A stretch of 64,000 nt of DNA from Aplidium turbinatum (taxonomy: Eukaryota; Chordata; Ascidiacea; Aplousobranchia; Polyclinidae), in assembly GCA_918807975.1 (NCBI GenBank), contig OU964921.1, positions 23,214,498-23,278,497 of the forward strand. The letters run 5' to 3'. Below, one piece after another: positions 43,460-55,184 of this stretch (positions are counted from its first letter, which is position 1; each line of letters starts with the position of its first letter). Below the pieces are notes generated by a model. The model did not search any database and was not told where the DNA came from. It saw nothing but the letters and a program-made list of their open reading frames with translations. A program made the position numbers and the translations under genes.

Positions 43460-43915
43460 TTGAACGTAAAAAGGTATGGTCACATAAAAGGCTTTATGAA
43501 CAAATTACGACTTTGGAAAGCTCACATACAGATAGAAAACCTTTTCCACTTTCCAACTTTGAGAGACTATGGAATGCATTCTGAGAAGAAAACTAAATTT
43601 GAAAAATTGTTGTATGAATTTTTGGCTCGTTTCAAGGACTTCAAATCTCATGAATATTTGTTTGGTATGTTCTCTTCGCCATTCGACACAGTCATTGACA
43701 AAGCACCTGATGATATCCAACTTGAACTGATTGATCTTCAAGTGAAAACGAATTTGGAAGCAAAGTATTTAGAAATGAATCTTGGCGATTTATACCGAAA
43801 ACATCTCAACCAAGATGACTTTCCACATTGGAAAAAATCCATTGCTTCAAAAATGGCTCTTTTTGGCTCAACGTATTTTTGTGCGAACAATTTTTTTCTA
43901 AAATGGGCGTCATGA
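43460..43915 (+). pseudogene. hAT transposase fragment, GTF2IRD2/ZBED-like
   Basis: 151 codons with GFMNKLRLWKAHIQIENLFH, FPTLRDYG, SPFDTVIDKAPDDIQLELID and RKHLNQDDFPHWKK, and the start of the dimerisation region (MALFGSTYFCANNFF, normally FGSTYLCEQ.FS.M). After 43915 the family's KSPYRSxLTDxHLxxxLR motif continues in another frame (SPYRSVLTDKHLENELRI near 43920-43970). The catalytic core is missing. The native gene of the 43216-45310 hAT copy. Confidence 0.85.
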
Positions 43916-44204
43916 AATCTCCCTATCGATCGGTTCTGACAGACAAACACTTGGAAAATGAACTTCGAATTGCAAACACTTCCGTTAAAGTACGTTAAAT
44001 TTGGAAAAAGCCGTCGGGAAAAGAAGCTAGCTGCAAACTTCTCTCTGAACTCGTTTAAAAGGACGGTGTGACAATAAATTTGAATGGCAGTTTTCTTCAG
44101 AAATTTATGTGTCTTAACTTATTATTTCTGCAAGGAGATAACCCTTAATAATGCCATAAGAAATAACATGAATAACAAAAAAACAACTTTTTTGCACCTG
44201 CAAC

Positions 44205-45209
44205 TAGAGCTCGACCGATATATCGGTCAGCCGATATATATCGGCCGATATCATGTGTAGCCGATATATTGTATCGGCTATTTTTCGCCGATAAACATTG
44301 GCCAGCAAAAGCAAACTCAAAACTAGCCATACATGCCTTTAGAAGAAACACAAGTTGCTCAAACGTGCTTGCATAGCACGAACAATTGTAGCGAGAATAT
44401 GATTTCCCGCCCATTCTAGTGAAGGTATCTAGAAAATGTTAATATTGTATCCCTTAGCTTCCATTCAAGCAGAAAAACGTTCGAGTTTTACGTTGCTTCA
44501 ACGCTTGATGACATTGAATCAGTGTAACAAAGGTGCATTTTTTGCTAAGAATCGATGCTACACTAACCACGCGCAACTTATTTCAAGTCTTACGTTACAA
44601 TGTCTGGCTTTGATCTCCGAGTGATATTGATAAGGCAAGATTCGTTACAAAATTAATCATACGAGTAGGCTACAACAGCAAGATGCAGCAAAATTTGTCA
44701 AGTTTTTGTATTACAGTAAGAAAGAAAAGGCCCAGGGAAAATTAACTTTCGCTCACATAACATGCAAAAATAAACCCAAAGAAAAAATCCTAGTGAAACT
44801 TTGCACAGAAGAAAATAGTAGCGTCATTGTAGAAGTTTTCCGACCCGTGCCCAGAGCATTGTGACGCAAGAATCTACACGACCTCGTTTGGTGGAAGTTA
44901 ATCAGTTATGCGGCGTATTACAGCTCTTAAATGGCGAAGAATTCAGACCGGACACGTTTGTCCGCCGTCAGCAAAAACGAATTTCGAGGCCTGGGTTGTT
45001 TCTTTTTGTTTGGTGTTTTTTGTGATTAGTGTTAAGAATGATTTTTCCATTACAGCAACTAATGCATAAACTTTCTTGGACTGGTTTGTTGCTTAATAAC
45101 TTTGTTGGTAACAAACTTTTTGTAGCTGATATATATCGGTATCGGCCTAAAAATTTCATAAATATTGGTATCGGTATCGGCCTGAAAAAGTTATATCGGT
45201 CGAGCTCTA
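44205..45209. mobile_element. Nested hAT with TAGAGCTCGACCGATATA ends
   Basis: CCTGCAAC flanks both sides (44197-44204, 45210-45217). The ends TAGAGCTCGACCGATATA and their complement continue into iterations of GATATATCGGCCGATA and GGTATCGGTATCGGCC. No transposase was seen, so it is a non-autonomous hAT within the 43216-45310 hAT. The two perfect duplications give the order of insertion. Confidence 0.93.
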
Positions 45210-45584
45210 CCTGCAACTACAAAAAATCATATGTCAAATAAACGTGCGGCCCGCGGTTTCACCCAGTTATTTATATCTGGCCCTCCTGTAATAAAGGTTG
45301 CACACCCCTGATTTACCACATCAACAAGATGTCAGAATTAGGACAAAAATGCCGTTGTTGACTCCTGCTAGTGTCTTAGCATTGGGTTTGTTTTCCTTTG
45401 GAATAATACCTTATCAGTGAAAACAAAAGTGACACGATGAGAGCAGGGGTTCGTAACGTGGGTACGAATTTTCTTCCGGACTGCAGGGTGTCAGGTCAGC
45501 GTTTGATCTTATATGAGACTCAGTTTGTCGATCTAATATCTAAACTAGTTTTTAAAAACAATAAAAACTATTAATAGCCTACTG

Positions 45585-45718
45585 CAAAAAGTACTCAATG
45601 CTAAGCAAAAAAGCAAAGCAGAGCGAATTAAATCAAATATAGAATTCTATTTGAATAAGACCCTTCTGATGATCCGTTAAAAGTGAAACAGGCTGTTAAG
45701 GATTCAGATAGTAATAAC
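45585..45718. mobile_element. Palindromic MITE copy, cut by a hAT
   Basis: AGAATTCTATTTGAATAAGA, CCTTCTGATGATCCGTTAAA, AGTGAAACAGGCTGTTAAGG and GTAATAAC follow in the order of the MITE arm seen at 37290-37375. After the hAT at 45719-47505 the MITE end resumes (GTAATAACTATATTTGATC). CTAAACTAGTTTTTA near 45541 and 47525 may be the target duplication of the MITE. Confidence 0.6.
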
Positions 45719-46245
45719 TAGGGCAACCAAAAGTCAATAAAGTCAAAATTTTTTTGCCTTGTTCAAAGTTTATAAAACGTCCACAAACTAAATTTCAGGC
45801 TGACACGAAGAGAGGTTTCAAAGTTATTAAGTAAAAAAAAAGTCAAAATTCATGGTTAGGTCAAAATTTTCTTTTAACGTAGTTTTTCTCTCTATTGATA
45901 TTTTATTAAATCTACACAGATACAGATTTTTTGTTGCAATTTCTGTTGCTATTCTGACGTAATAATCGATTTGTTGCAATTTCTGAGGTAATAATCTTGT
46001 TTCGCCCACTACTGACGATTGAATATTAGCCAGCTACCCGGCTGTTGATGAGTTGGTTGCCAGGGTTAAAGCAGTGACCATTAATAACAGGTCAAGAAGA
46101 GCTAGTTTAACTTCCATTGGCCAACCTCCACAGCCAAATGTAACTAGATGGGCCTTTGGTTGAAAGCTGCTTTCTATTATTCAAGAAGTCTACCAAAAGT
46201 AAGAAATATTGTGGAAGACTTCCATGATGGTGGATTGGTGGTGTC

Positions 46246-46605
46246 TTGCTGCGGCGTGCTCAAGATGCTGTAAAAGCTCCCAATTTAGCTACTCACTTTG
46301 CAGAAATAGAGGAGCAGTACAGTGCACTGTTTGATATAATTCAGAAGATGGAAAACAGCCGTTACACCATTCAAGAAGCTTACCAGAAAATGAGGTCTCT
46401 TAAAGGCATACTAAAGGAAAATTTCAAACCGGAATTAAGCATTAAAATGAGTAAACTGAACATTCAAGAATACATTTCAAAAACAATTACCCAAAAAAAT
46501 TTGTTTTCAATGGCGCTGGCAAGGCCCAAAGTCCAGTGTTTCATTTATTTTCATTTTTTTCAAAATGACCAAAACGTGCAAACACAGCTCAAGAATACGT
46601 CATAA
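46246..46605 (+). pseudogene. hAT transposase fragment, middle region
   Basis: Open segment with ATHFAEIEEQYSALFDIIQK and NSRYTIQEAYQKMRSLKGIL. The helical, Glu/Lys-rich composition fits the region between the catalytic Asp residues and the C-terminal dimerisation domain of hAT transposases of one subgroup. Just upstream, SYYSRSLPKV-like text in another frame continues the family pattern. It is broken from 47049-47240 by non-coding sequence. Confidence 0.6.
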
Positions 46606-47048
46606 AGTCCAGCAATAACAAAAGCCACGTTACCAATCTGATGTTTTGAGCAAACTGTCTGCTGTTTTGATGTTAAAATGTGCTGTTTTGATGTAAATAC
46701 ATACATAGCCTACAATCAAATCGCCCGCAGTAACAATTATTGCGTGATCGGTTGATTGCTAGACTTTATGACGTAGACTTTATGACGTTCTTTACAGTCG
46801 CACGCTTCGTTGCTCAGGCCAATCTCGTTTTGAAAGCTCTGACAAAAGCACGCGCACAATGGTGGTCAGACCGCAATGGGGCAAAATTTTATTGAAAATC
46901 GTTTTATGGTAGCATGTTAAACACAAAGAACGTGGAAAATCGCCAAGTCAGGTTTTTCCTTTAATACCCCTTTAACTTTGGTGTTGATGGCTGCCAAATT
47001 GGAAAATATATTCAAGCAAAAATCTTAAGGAGTGGCATCAAGTGCATT

Positions 47049-47240
47049 GTGAAAATGGGACGAGATGATATTTCACCACATTTTTATAGCCGGCTGAGGA
47101 ATTCCCAAGCAACTTCTGTATCAGTAGAGAGAAGCTTCCCTATTTTAGGAAAAATTTTGGCGAGAGACAGAAACTTCAAAGGCGATAATGTGAAACATTA
47201 CTTGATGTTGAAGTATAATAGTGCAGAACCCCCTCAGTAA
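47049..47240 (+). pseudogene. hAT transposase C-terminal dimerisation region
   Basis: The frame reads SQATSVSVERSFPILGKILA then RDRNFKGDNVKHYLMLKYNS. The SVxVERSFS.L..ll..R..F...N...Y..L..N pattern is the hATC signature. It lies 265 bp before the right end of the 45719-47505 hAT, the expected place. Only about 60 codons remain in frame. Confidence 0.82.
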
Positions 47241-47884
47241 TTTCGGGATATTTAGACACTCCATATTTATCTTTTGCAGTTTTTTGAGTGACTTTCATTA
47301 CCTGTTCGTTAACTGTGGTGTCGTTGAGTCTTCCACATTTTTCTCATATTTCAATAGAAAAGAAGCTATCCTTACCTAACGGTTTGATTTCTAAATTTCA
47401 CGTTTGAGTTGCAAACGAAGAAAGTTATTGGTCAAAATTAAGTCAAAATTTGTAAATTATAAAGTTAAAATTTCAAGTTTTTAGGTCAAAAAATTGGTTG
47501 CCCTAGTAATAACTATATTTGATCTAAACTAGTTTTTATAAAGATGGCGATTAAACAATTGGGATTTACCAAGTTTGTTTATCGGTCATTTGTCAACCAT
47601 TGACAAAATTTTTAGCCAAAATAATGTCATTTAAAAAAATTAGTCAATTCGTTCAAAATGTCAGAAAAAAATCCGGTTTGCATTGTTCAGATAATAGTTT
47701 ACGATGACGATACAACAAACAAGCTTTGATCACAGTTTTCTTGATCGAATGTAGTTGCTTTGAAGCACCTGTACTCGGAAAATATCACAGCATCGTGTGT
47801 CAGTTTATCAAGTAGGCCTACTGAGTTTGTGGTGAACTTTATGAATTTTTATTGACCTTACCTCAATACACCACAATTGCTGCA

Positions 47885-48045
47885 ATAACCAGTTTATCGA
47901 GGGCATAGTTGCTGAAGGAAAGGCGGTGGAGGGAAAAGATCTGGCTACCCTACTCTCCTTAGTGCCAAAGGCCTAGTATGTTGAGAACCTTATCTTCTCA
48001 TTCCCCAAGGCTCACTAACTGAGTATGGGACCCTACTTTACTTAC
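47885..48045 (+). repeat. tRNA-related SINE, copy 2 (body only)
   Basis: GGCATAGTTGCTGAAGGAAA, CTGGCTACCCTACTCTCCTT and AGTGCCAAAGGCCTAGTATG match the body of the SINE at 41031-41275. The tRNA-like head is not recognisable here. It lies in the intron before the membrane exon. Confidence 0.6.
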
Positions 48046-48350
48046 CTTTTCAGTAAAAGTTGTTCTATGAAGATAATTGTCATACCGAAGTGACGATATT
48101 AAGATGGCTGATTAATACTTAGTAGCTGATATAGGTCTGCTGGTCTATATAGCATCAAAATAGCTGTCCTAAAGTGGAGGCAAAGCCAAAAGCTTTTGAG
48201 ACTTCTTACATTTGTGTGAATGTTTGACTTGTTGTTGTTGGTGGTGAATGTTTGACTGTTTGTGCGAAATGTTTGCTCCATTAGAAACCCAAGCGTACTC
48301 CTTATATTCCTTTGATTTGTTTCTAATACTGGTTGGCTTGCTCTTTTTAG

Positions 48351-48434
48351 AATCCTCCCTGTTGTTGCACATCGTCGTGGTGCTTGCTGTTGTGCTTGTT
48401 GTCATTATAATCGGCTTTGCTATATTCATTTACG
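48351..48434 (+). CDS. IL-17-receptor-like gene: transmembrane exon
   Basis: The acceptor CTCTTTTTAG ends at 48350 and the donor GTGAGT starts at 48435. In phase 1 the exon reads SSLLLHIVVVLAVVLVVIII then GFAIFIY, one 23-27 residue hydrophobic span with no charged residue. It ends with base G, which pairs with TG of the next exon to give Val, followed by a basic stop-transfer sequence (WMYKRQNS). This arrangement, membrane helix exon, short basic exon, then a SEFIR exon, is that of a type I receptor of the IL-17 receptor family. Confidence 0.7.
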
Positions 48435-48537
48435 GTGAGTGGATAAGAGAGCGTGATGGTCACTAAATCATTCATTGACAAGCATATACTGTAAACTTTA
48501 AAAGCTAATTCATGCTTGTTCAATAATCAAGTCCGCC

Positions 48538-48860
48538 CCGATAGCTCAGTTGGTTAGCACGTGACTTCTGGAACAAAGAAGCTTGAAGATCAAGCGGCGC
48601 TGATTCGACTCTCGGGGGTGTGCGCTTGAGCAACGCACGTTAAGGACTGCTCTCCATTCAGCGGCATCTAATGGATGGAATAATTCCCCGGCAACAAGAC
48701 TTCAACAATCGGAAACTTCACTCTGTCAATCTCGGTGACCAGGCCTGCGTCAGTGATTCAAACCCTCTACAAGTATGCGAAACTGCCAGGATTAAGCTCT
48801 TCAAGAAGCTTTCCCACTCCGAGGATAAAGATTCAATCAATCGATCAAGTTAAAAATTAT
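48538..48860 (+). repeat. tRNA-like SINE
   Basis: The head GCCCCGATAGCTCAGTTGGT, then TAGCACG (A-box), is followed by GCGCTGATTCGACTCTCGGG (B-box). CCCCGA and TCGGGG can pair as an acceptor stem. The anticodon arm is over-long (CTTC...GAAG with extra bases) and no normal tRNA fold forms, so this is a SINE rather than a tRNA gene. The body contains ACTGCTCTCCATTCAGCGGC. It sits in the intron after the membrane exon. Confidence 0.5.
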
Positions 48861-49396
48861 CATTTTAAAGTGAACTTTTTCTGCCTAGTTTCTTGCTTAG
48901 TTTCATATATTTGTGCCATTGGTAGCTAAACTTGTCATAGTAAAGCTGGATTGTCATATTAAGGACTGCTCTATCCATTCCCTTTTAAAAGCATGACCTT
49001 TCATGGCGTTTTAAAAGTGTGAATTTGGAGAAGTCGCTAACTATGTTGTTTTACTATTATATCGGAGTGTGGATGAAATTAGTTCAATGTTTAGCAAAAT
49101 TTGTTTCCAATTTTTCTAATTACTAGAAACTTACTATTCATCTTATTAATCTTAAATCGGATTATGTTAACACATAGAGATAGTTTGAAGAATGGGGTCA
49201 CTCACAAAAAATGTGGCATCACACACTGCAGCTGTTTGATTTGTAATTGATGAGCACCAAAAAAACGATAAATACAATAATGAAAATTGTTCAAATAACA
49301 TAATACAGTTCAATTTCACTGTGCAATGAACTGTAGTGTAGGATATATGAAAAAGTAGTTATCGTCAAACAAATTCCAAGCATTTCTGTGTTACAG

Positions 49397-49453
49397 TGTG
49401 GATGTACAAACGACAGAATTCCATACGATATCAAGAATGCCATCAAAAGAAAG
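49397..49453 (+). CDS. IL-17-receptor-like gene: juxtamembrane exon
   Basis: A 57-bp exon between TGTGTTACAG (ending 49396) and GTGAGT (from 49454). Both ends are phase 1. In the frame set by the membrane exon it gives V then WMYKRQNSIRYQECHQKK, a basic cytoplasmic stub with no stop. The other two frames are also open, so the choice rests on phase continuity with the flanking exons. The last base G joins AT of the SEFIR exon to give Asp. Confidence 0.6.
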
Positions 49454-51536
49454 GTGAGTTATCGGAATACACATCTCGTGAACAGTTAATCTGAGTTATG
49501 TGGTTGGTAACGGTCTTGGACAACTAGAATTTTTTAGATTTTTATAATTACAAGGTAAGATCCTGAAACGCTGGGTAAAGCTCTAGTAGGCCAACGGAGC
49601 TCTGACACTAGCAATGGTCATGCTAGTCAAATCATTGCTCAACATACCTCATGAATATTACCTACTAAATTACGTATATTTATTACAGATTTATAATATA
49701 ATCATCCTAGATTACTAACGAATTAATCATCCTAAATACAAACGAATTATATAATTCACACGAGTCAGTTCAATCATAAAAAGCTAAAAATCGATGTCGA
49801 TCAGCTCGCAGCTAGATCATCTTCAGTTAAGCTGAAAGCAAACAGCCCAAAAAATCAAATGATGAAAGTGCAAAGGAATGAAAAAATTGAAAAACGTTTC
49901 ACTTTTGCTACGTCAAAGAATTGATGGAAAAACTAACCATCAAAGGCGAAATAAATGAAAAATAGCACGAAAGAGTATGGTATGGAATTGTACCATTCGC
50001 ATTATAAGCCTAACCAGGAAACATTAACAAAACGAAAAATCTTGCACTGGCTTGACGCGTGCAGTTTCTCTCCAATACGCCAAATTGCCTACCCCATTTT
50101 TTGCATATTAATACAAAAAATATTGGTTAAATTGACAAAAAGTATAAAGTCTGCGCTTTAACCTATAAGGCGCCAATTCTCGCAAATATAGCGACGAAAA
50201 GAATTAACTACATCAAATGATATCAATAAGGTAACCTCACAACTACCTGCACAAAAACTTTTTTTTTACTGACTAAAATTGCAAGATGTTTGTAGATATT
50301 ATTCTACACGTCCTGCAATTGTACCTATAAGTATAAGATAAATTCAAGTGGTAGAACTTTTAACTAAATAATCTAACAATGCTAAATCATCAAAATAATG
50401 AAATCGCTTGGTTATCTTTTCAAACCGGCATGTGTTAGGGAAGCATTGAATGGTTTTCACAAAAAACTGTGGATGTGGTACATGTAAAACTCCCCTTGCA
50501 CGCAATAGTGGGTCCAAGGGGAAGCACTTGATCACGTTCACCCCCCCCCCAAAAAAATGAATAAAAACATGTATTTTCTTAGTTTCTGTAAACAAATTTT
50601 GCTTGTTACGCTCGCTCAATTACATTTCATCTACCTTACCAGTGGGATAGGCATCGTATATTTTCAATTTTCAGCAGCAGATACTGTAGCTTATAAAGGG
50701 TGTGCAACTGTGCATTTTTGTGTCCCTCAATATAGTGGCGGATCCAAGGTGAGTGATTGGGTCGATTTTCCCCCTATAAGACAATAAAGTAGTTATATTC
50801 ACTGTGTGTTTTCATAGTCGGATTGATGTAGACCTACAAATCATTGTTTTATATTTAAATATCCCCCCCCCAAACCATTTGCTGGATCGGCCCCTGTCTC
50901 AAAAACTGAGAAAAAAATGCACTATTTTGTACTAAAACACATTGCTCACCAACTAATCAACAGATAAAATAATTTCACTTCCAGTCTTAATAGAAGGATG
51001 AGGTGAAATGTGCCCTTTGTAGCTACAATGTGGTACGATGGGGTAATTCGAAATTTCTCTGACGAATACTATCGCTGACGAATACGAAATTTCTCTAAAA
51101 GACTATGTATGTGATAGCTACGTTAGCGTACAAGACAAGGCAAAACTATTTTAAAAGATAGGTTATTGAAATTCTTCTGTAGCCAGAAAAAAAGGATTGG
51201 ATACTTAACTTCAATTTTAAACCATATCTTGCGACTAGCTTTTACAGAAATTTACTTTTTGATTTGATGAATTTCTTCAAATAGGCTTTAAAATGTGACT
51301 TCTAACACTTATTAGCACAGGGATGTGGAGGCCTACCTACTAGCTTATATGGTAAGGTTAATGCAAAGCCCTGATTCATTAAAACACACTTAAGAATGCA
51401 ATCACTTCCACACCTGCAGCACAAACATTGTATTTCATAAGTTTGTTGAACAATTAAATGCAAAGAAAAAACTTGAGGATAAGGAAGAATGACATTGTAG
51501 AGACGATAGAAAATACCTAGCATACATCACCTTTCT
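49454..51536. other. Intron sequence without recognised element
   Basis: Start of the 10.9-kb last intron. It has C-runs at 50540-50550 and 50862-50870. Open segments at 49955-50161 and 50557-50787 carry no motif. The sequence is AT-rich and unique by eye. Confidence 0.45.
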
Positions 51537-51574
51537 ATACTTTTCTACGAAAAAATGTTGAAATTCTATTTTTC

Positions 51575-52187
51575 TTGTCAAACCTTCAGGATGAAATACA
51601 ACATCGTTTAAATTGTGCTAGCACTGCTTTTGGAAAATTTCGCTCACGAATATTTGACAACCATAACACACGAAAAATAAGTACAAAGCTCGCCGTCTAC
51701 AATGCAGTAGTTATCACAACACTACTATATGCTTCCGAGACCTGGACCACCTACCGAAACCATATTAAAACTCTTGAAAGATTCCAACAACGCTGCCTGC
51801 GCAAAATTCTGAATATCAGCTGGGAAGAGAAAAGAACAAATTTGAGCGTGCTAGAAGAGGCTGAAACAACAAGCATTGAGTCCCGCATTATTCGAAATCA
51901 ACTTAGATGGTGCGGGCATGTAGTGCGAATGCCAGATCAGCGTCTCCCTAAACAAATGTTCTACTCGGAATTGGCTAAGGGTAAGCGTTCGGTAGGTGGA
52001 CAAAAGAAGCGGTATAAAGACTCACTGAAGAGTAATCTTAAAGTGTGTAACATCAATTATACAAACTGGGAGGAAACCGCAGAGGACAGGCTGCTCTGGA
52101 GATCTGCCACTCAGAAAGGTGTCGCCACGTTTGAGAAGAGCAGATCTAAAAGGTTAAAAGAAAAAAGAATGCAAAGAAAAGAACGCC
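51575..52187 (+). pseudogene. LINE reverse transcriptase thumb and C-terminal region
   Basis: The open frame reads EIQHRLNCASTAFGKFRSRI, LYASETWTTYRNHIKTLERF, QQRCLRKILNISWEEKRTN and LRWCGHVVRMPDQRLPKQMF. This is the segment after the catalytic box in a very widespread animal LINE type. The catalytic YADD box is absent because of 5' truncation. About 200 codons are open without stops, in line with recent insertion. The frame is cut by the hAT at 52188; the Cys/His tail resumes at 53083. Confidence 0.88.
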
Positions 52188-53065
52188 CACGCATGGCCAA
52201 ATGACGGATCGCGATCCGGGTCCGGATCTTTTCAACTTTTTTTGTGGATCTTTCAAGTTGGCTCTGAAAAAAATTTCAAAGTATTTATTTTAAAAACTGC
52301 TAATTTTTTTTTTACTTTTTTTAAAAATATTCATCTTCATGAACTCGTAAAAATCGCTGTAAGTAACAGGAAACCACGTTTCGATAGTACTGTGAAATCA
52401 AAATCCACTCATCATTTTTCTCTCTAATACCAGACCTGTTCATTACAGCACACTCATTCACGGATTTTTAATCAAATTATGTATATATCGTATCTTGACG
52501 CCTTGTTTTAGATGTACCCAAATAATTCCATGTTGTTTGTATGATACAAAAGGAAAAATGCACATCTTCAGCCAGTGGCGTAGCCAAAGGGGGGTTTTGG
52601 GGGTTACAACCCCCTCCCCTTTGGCACGCGTGTGACGTCACGAATCACGATATTGAGAATGATGCCTTCAGTTTCTATGTCTCTAAAACAAAGTTTGCCT
52701 AATTTTAAACGAAACTGCATTAAAAGAGCGAGTTTTGCCAATACCAAACATTCGAATATCTCAGCCAGGAATTAGCAACAAGAAAACATAAAGACTTAGC
52801 TTTATTACCGAAAAATGCCCAAGAAAACATGATCTTATCCTTTTGCTATGCCACCGGACAGCACTATTTTACAGGAATATTTATACCCATATTTTTGTTG
52901 AAAATGCTCTCAGAATGCACCGAATTCAAAGTAATTTTTAAAAAATTTCTGGGGGAGGCCCCCCAGAACCCCCGCCGCTGGGTGTCGTCTTCAGCTCATT
53001 GTGGATCACTAAGTTCTCAGATTTTCCGGTAGTGGATCATGGCCAAAATTATTTGGCCATCCCTG
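52188..53065. mobile_element. hAT element, non-autonomous, inside the LINE
   Basis: AGAACGCC flanks both sides (52180-52187, 53066-53073). The right end, reverse-complemented, is CAGGGATGGCCAAATAATTT; the left end is CACGCATGGCCAAATGACGG. The LINE frame on both sides confirms the insertion point. A further element is nested at 52573-52987. No transposase was seen. Confidence 0.88.
52573..52987. mobile_element. Small CAGTGGCG element nested in the hAT
   Basis: It begins CAGTGGCGTAGCCAAAGGGG and towards the right end has CCCCCGCCGCTGGGTGTCG. TCTTCAGC stands at 52565-52572 and 52988-52995, an exact 8-bp match. G-runs and C-runs lie near the two ends. The inner part of the right end pairs with the left end only approximately, so the exact boundary on the right is uncertain. 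Confidence 0.6.
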
Positions 53066-53082
53066 AGAACGCCAATCACACC

Positions 53083-53180
53083 CACAACCAACTCTCCCAA
53101 ACGATCTTAAATGTACCAAATGTAACCGAACTTTTAAAGCCAAGATTGGACTAATTAGCCATTTAAGAACTCACCGTTAG
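53083..53180 (+). pseudogene. C2H2 zinc-finger tail of the LINE
   Basis: The frame reads NDLKCTKCNRTFKAKIGLIS then HLRTHR and a stop. It is a single C-x2-C...H-x3-4-H finger, the usual end of the ORF2 protein in this LINE type (typical form CxxCxRxxxSRIGLxSHxRxH). It continues the frame interrupted by the hAT at 52188-53065. Confidence 0.8.
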
Positions 53181-53280
53181 CTTTTATTTTATTGCGAAGG
53201 CCATCATCCTCGAAGACGAGGGATAGCCATCATACTTTTCTACGAAAAAATGTTGAAATTCTATTTTTCTTGTCAAACCT

Positions 53281-54343
53281 CTTAAAGGTAATGCAAAAAG
53301 TTTCGTGCACATTTTTATACTTAAGTAATGTGCTTGAGACATGTCCCAGTGCTTGGCTTGAGCTAAAATTGCGTTATTTAGCTAACAGTGCGTGTACCGT
53401 ATTTGTAATCTGTAGATTGCTGCAGTTTGAGCAATTTGAGAGGTCGTCATTTCGATAATTTGAGTTCGGTTCCCACCCTTGCCATTACTCTTTTTTCTTT
53501 AATTACCAAACAAAGTGTAAAGCAAGTATCAAATCTCTGGCTAAGTGCTAGAAGTTTGCAATCTCTGGCTAAGTGCTCACAGTGATTGCAGTCAGGTGGT
53601 TCATACGAAAAAACATCTTATGTTTAAAGTGTTTTCAATCAAAATACTCCATCTGCTGCAGCAACCTACAGATACACGTACGGTGCAACTCTAATAATTT
53701 CAAAACCATTGCTGTTTCACATGAAGACTGCATTGAAAACGTATGAATTGAATACCCTTTAAAAATGCTGTGGTCAGGTTTTCACTCGCTATGATGTGAT
53801 AAACTCCAACATTTCTTTCTTTCTATCATTGAAAAGAGTATGTTGAAAGTTGAAACTTTTCATACAATACTTTATTCTAGAAATCCCAAATATAACCATT
53901 TTTGCTATAATCAGTCAAAGTTGTATCTCGAATGAGTGATTACATGAATGCAAACTTAGAAAAGTGTCTTGTAAATAACTCAACTGTGACCAAAGTTGCT
54001 AAAAAGTGGTACAGTATATGACAATCATGGTGCGGCCTAATTTGTCACATTTTGACTTTCGTTACTGTCAGACTGAAATTTTCTAAGATTTTTTTGCGTT
54101 TTGCTATGTCGGATTGATATAAAATCTTTTTGTTGCCTTGGGGAAGCGGTAAAAATGAGACAATCTACCCTAAGTTAAAAAAACGTAAATCTGACTGTTA
54201 GCAAGCACTTGGGTAACAGTCTGAAATTGTCTGAATCAAATTGTGTTTGTTTTTCAAGGCCTGGTGATGTTAAAACCCAATTTGTCATCTGGGGAAAACT
54301 GTAAAAAGACGTTGAAATATTTTTTTTTGAGAAAATTTTATTC
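53281..54343. other. Intron sequence without recognised element
   Basis: CTCTGGCTAAGTGCT is repeated at 53532 and 53563. No coding motif or terminal repeat was seen. It lies between the LINE and the PIN-like element in the receptor's last intron. Confidence 0.45.
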
Positions 54344-54616
54344 TAGTTCAGGTCCTTAGGGGAATCTTTAGGCTAAACGTGTTACACGTTGTTTTTTTGC
54401 ATATTTTTGCAGTTGATCAACCCAACTTTGATTTTAGTGGGTGCCGCAACTTTTTGGGTCACGTGATCACCCCAAAATCGGAGATTTCCCCAGAAATCAC
54501 GTTTCAGCTCTTTTTACGTCATTTTTGTGCAATTACATATTCGATTTTTGTATATTTTAACTTAAAAAGCACATACTAATAAGTGAGACAAAATAAACAC
54601 AAAATAATTTAATTGA

Positions 54617-54777
54617 TGACGTCATTGTGACGTCATCAAATATATTTTTTTGCTTTTTTAACCTATTTTGGTCGTTTGCTGTTGGTTTTAGTTGGAGTAC
54701 CGGTTACTAAAACCATTTCACAATTCCTAAAAGTAGTTTCGTCATGATTGCGTCTTTTATGACGTCATCATTACATT
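54617..54777. promoter_or_regulatory. Cluster of TGACGTCA (CRE-like) sites
   Basis: TGACGTCA occurs at 54617-54624, 54628-54635 (the two form the palindrome GATGACGTCATTGTGACGTC plus ATC) and 54770-54777. A further site, 58957-58964, is in the other terminal repeat. The motif is the full CREB/ATF site. Whether it matters for transcription of the element is not shown. Confidence 0.4.
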
Positions 54778-55184
54778 ATTAAAACTGGACAACTTCAAAT
54801 TCAGGAACCAAAGGTAAGTTTATTCCGAAAAAAGCGATCAAATACTCTCATTATTAGTTTTGCAAATGCTTAAAATTTTACAATTGCAAGCAATAACAAT
54901 AATTCCAGTACAGTATGACGCAATAACGACGTCATCAAGGGAATAACCAGAAGAGCAGCTACCAGGGGTGAATTTCCCTTTTGGTCATGCCACTTTAAAA
55001 TTTAAAATAATTATGTAGCCCTAATTATGATCTACAAATCCAATTAATACACGACCCCAGATGATGCAATGTCAGAGTCTTAACACTGCTAATTCAAGAT
55101 GAAAAAACTAGCGGTTTTCGATGTTAAATTCCTACCATACGTAATTTGATATTAAAAAATTCGTGTACGACAAGTTTTTTCAAG

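Larger units (their letters stand above)
43216..45310. mobile_element. hAT element, 2.1 kb, perfect 8-bp duplication
   Basis: ATTTACCA flanks both sides (43208-43215, 45311-45318). The ends are CAGGGGTGTGCAACGTGCGG and the complement of CAGGGGTGTGCAACCTTTAT. CGGCCCGC motifs lie near each end. It contains a transposase fragment (43460-43915) and a nested 1-kb hAT (44205-45209). Confidence 0.93.
45719..47505. mobile_element. hAT element, 1.8 kb, perfect 8-bp duplication
   Basis: GTAATAAC flanks both sides (45711-45718, 47506-47513). The ends are TAGGGCAACCAA and TTGGTTGCCCTA. AAGTCAAAATTT-like subterminal motifs iterate near both ends. It retains fragments of a transposase (46246-46605 and 47049-47240). 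It is inserted in a palindromic MITE copy. Confidence 0.92.
51537..53280 (+). mobile_element. 5'-truncated LINE with a 49-bp target duplication
   Basis: 51537-51585 and 53232-53280 are identical over 49 bp (starting ATACTTTTCTACGAAAAAAT). Between them is the end of a LINE: the reverse-transcriptase C-terminus (51586-52187), a zinc-finger tail (near 53083-53180) and a short 3' region ending ATCCTCGAAGACGAGGGATA. A hAT (52188-53065) interrupts it. A long exact duplication is the mark of target-primed reverse transcription and indicates a fairly recent insertion. Confidence 0.88.

Noticed and set aside
48538-48620. Possible functional tRNA gene
   Set aside because: The A and B boxes are present and an acceptor stem can pair, but the anticodon arm is over-long and a SINE body follows.
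50344-50619. 91-codon minus-strand open frame
   Set aside because: It contains a run of Gly from a C-tract, no motif, and lies in intron sequence.
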